DNA from: PGZG01 sp040235405
GTDB taxonomy: Bacteria > Pseudomonadota > Gammaproteobacteria > Pseudomonadales > Alcanivoracaceae
DNA length: 30,183 nucleotides
Assembly (NCBI GenBank): GCA_040235405.1
Contig: JBECKT010000066.1
Span: 1-30,183, forward strand
Direction of reading: 5' to 3'
The notes beneath the pieces were generated by a model that saw only the letters and a program-made list of their open reading frames with translations, did no database searches and was not told the origin of the DNA. Positions 29,820 through 30,183 of the stretch are shown here, one piece after another. Position 1 is the stretch's first letter; the number at the start of each line of letters is the position of its first letter. The position numbers were made by a program, and so were the translations under genes.

Positions 29820-30183
29820 ATGCGACACTTCCCCAGACCGGATCTCGCCCGACAGCTTGCCGACGCCATGCGCGGCGAGGGCCTGTTCAGTGACGCCCAT
29901 AACGGGCTGTTTCTGGCGGCGCCACGGCGGACCGGCAAATCCACCTTCCTGCAACAGGACCTGAAGCCGGTGCTGGAGGCACGCGGCGTGGTGGTGGTGT
30001 ATGTGGACCTCTGGTCAGACATGCATCAGGACCCGGCGGACCTGATTGCCAAGGCTATTGCCGGGGAGATTCGTCAGCATCTTGGCGTCATTGCCAAGGC
30101 CACCCAGGCCGCCGGCATTGGTAGCGTGGAATTGCCGGGCGGCATTCGCATCGATACCAGCCGGATCGGCAAAACCGATGGCC
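29820..30183 (+). CDS. AAA-type ATPase, N-terminal part (gene cut by window edge)
   Basis: About 121 codons of an ATP-binding protein running out of the window. MRHFPRPDLARQLADAMRG is followed by the Walker A block NGLFLAAPRRTGKSTFLQQDL near residues 28-48 and a first strand VVVVYVDLWSDM, resembling archaeal-type/ORC-like P-loop ATPases that often occur alone or in defence and mobile islands. Walker B and the rest are outside the window. No Shine-Dalgarno is seen before the ATG, so the start is uncertain; the next in-frame ATG is at 29868, too close to the Walker A motif to be preferred. It is placed where purD would be expected. Confidence 0.7.
   Translation, partial: MRHFPRPDLARQLADAMRGEGLFSDAHNGLFLAAPRRTGKSTFLQQDLKPVLEARGVVVVYVDLWSDMHQDPADLIAKAIAGEIRQHLGVIAKATQAAGIGSVELPGGIRIDTSRIGKTDG

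Noticed and set aside
1..30183. tRNA, rRNA, CRISPR arrays, insertion-sequence ends or prophage genes
   Set aside because: None was found by eye: no cloverleaf-like tRNA sequences, regularly spaced repeats or transposase motifs. A covariance-model and IS search would settle this.

Overview
The window looks like chromosomal DNA from a gammaproteobacterium in or near the Pseudomonadaceae. Three things point there: the block dsbD - aroQ - accB - accC - prmA - DUF3426 gene - dusB - fis - purH in the order I recall for Pseudomonas; REP palindromes of the GTAGGAGC...CGCGA type; and the obgE/rpmA/rplU/ispB arrangement. The DNA is GC-rich and densely coding. I could run no database search, so all assignments rest on motifs and recalled family features.

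Layout. 1-1651: partial obgE, rpmA and rplU on the minus strand, back to back with ispB (plus). 2774-4222: a YajG-type lipoprotein, a YjdF/DUF2238 membrane protein and a CxxC SelT/SelW-like protein in an overlapping plus-strand run, closed by a REP pair. 4274-7419: a minus-strand GT4 glycosyltransferase plus DUF2334 deacetylase pair, divergent from a membrane-anchored sulfotransferase whose start lies in a long dyad. 7416-7538: four REP elements. 7551-10746: a tight minus-strand operon AraC-type regulator > dienoyl-CoA-reductase-like SDR > HIT protein > CPXCG protein > enoyl-CoA isomerase-like protein, probably for unsaturated acyl-CoA metabolism. 10747-12300: an operator-like dyad, an 18-codon leader ORF, two small convergent overlapping hypothetical ORFs and a three-repeat phasin-like gene. 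12477-14811: an ABC1/UbiB-like kinase facing a DUF2333 protein.

14842-21682 is the most interesting part. Six minus-strand genes overlap or nearly touch: TlpA-like thioredoxin > DUF4266 lipoprotein ending GGGGCGCN > DUF3570 predicted outer-membrane barrel > ApbE flavin transferase > OmpR-type response regulator > histidine kinase. They diverge from dsbD. The DUF3570 protein carries DSLTGSS, which fits the ApbE flavinylation consensus. The shared promoter region holds two tandem TTAA direct repeats with the 11-bp period of PmrA/QseB boxes. I read this as a self-regulated extracytoplasmic flavin/thiol redox system fed by DsbD. The association of apbE with DUF3570/DUF4266 genes has, to my recollection, been noted in surveys, but I know of no defined function.

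21708-29601 is housekeeping: aroQ-accBC, prmA, a DUF3426 zinc-ribbon protein, dusB-fis and purH. After purH, where purD is commonly found, there is instead a short fragment resembling a DNA methyltransferase C-terminus and then an AAA-type ATPase gene running off the edge, preceded by a promoter overlapped by a perfect 17-bp palindrome. This looks like the left edge of an accessory, possibly defence-related, insertion.
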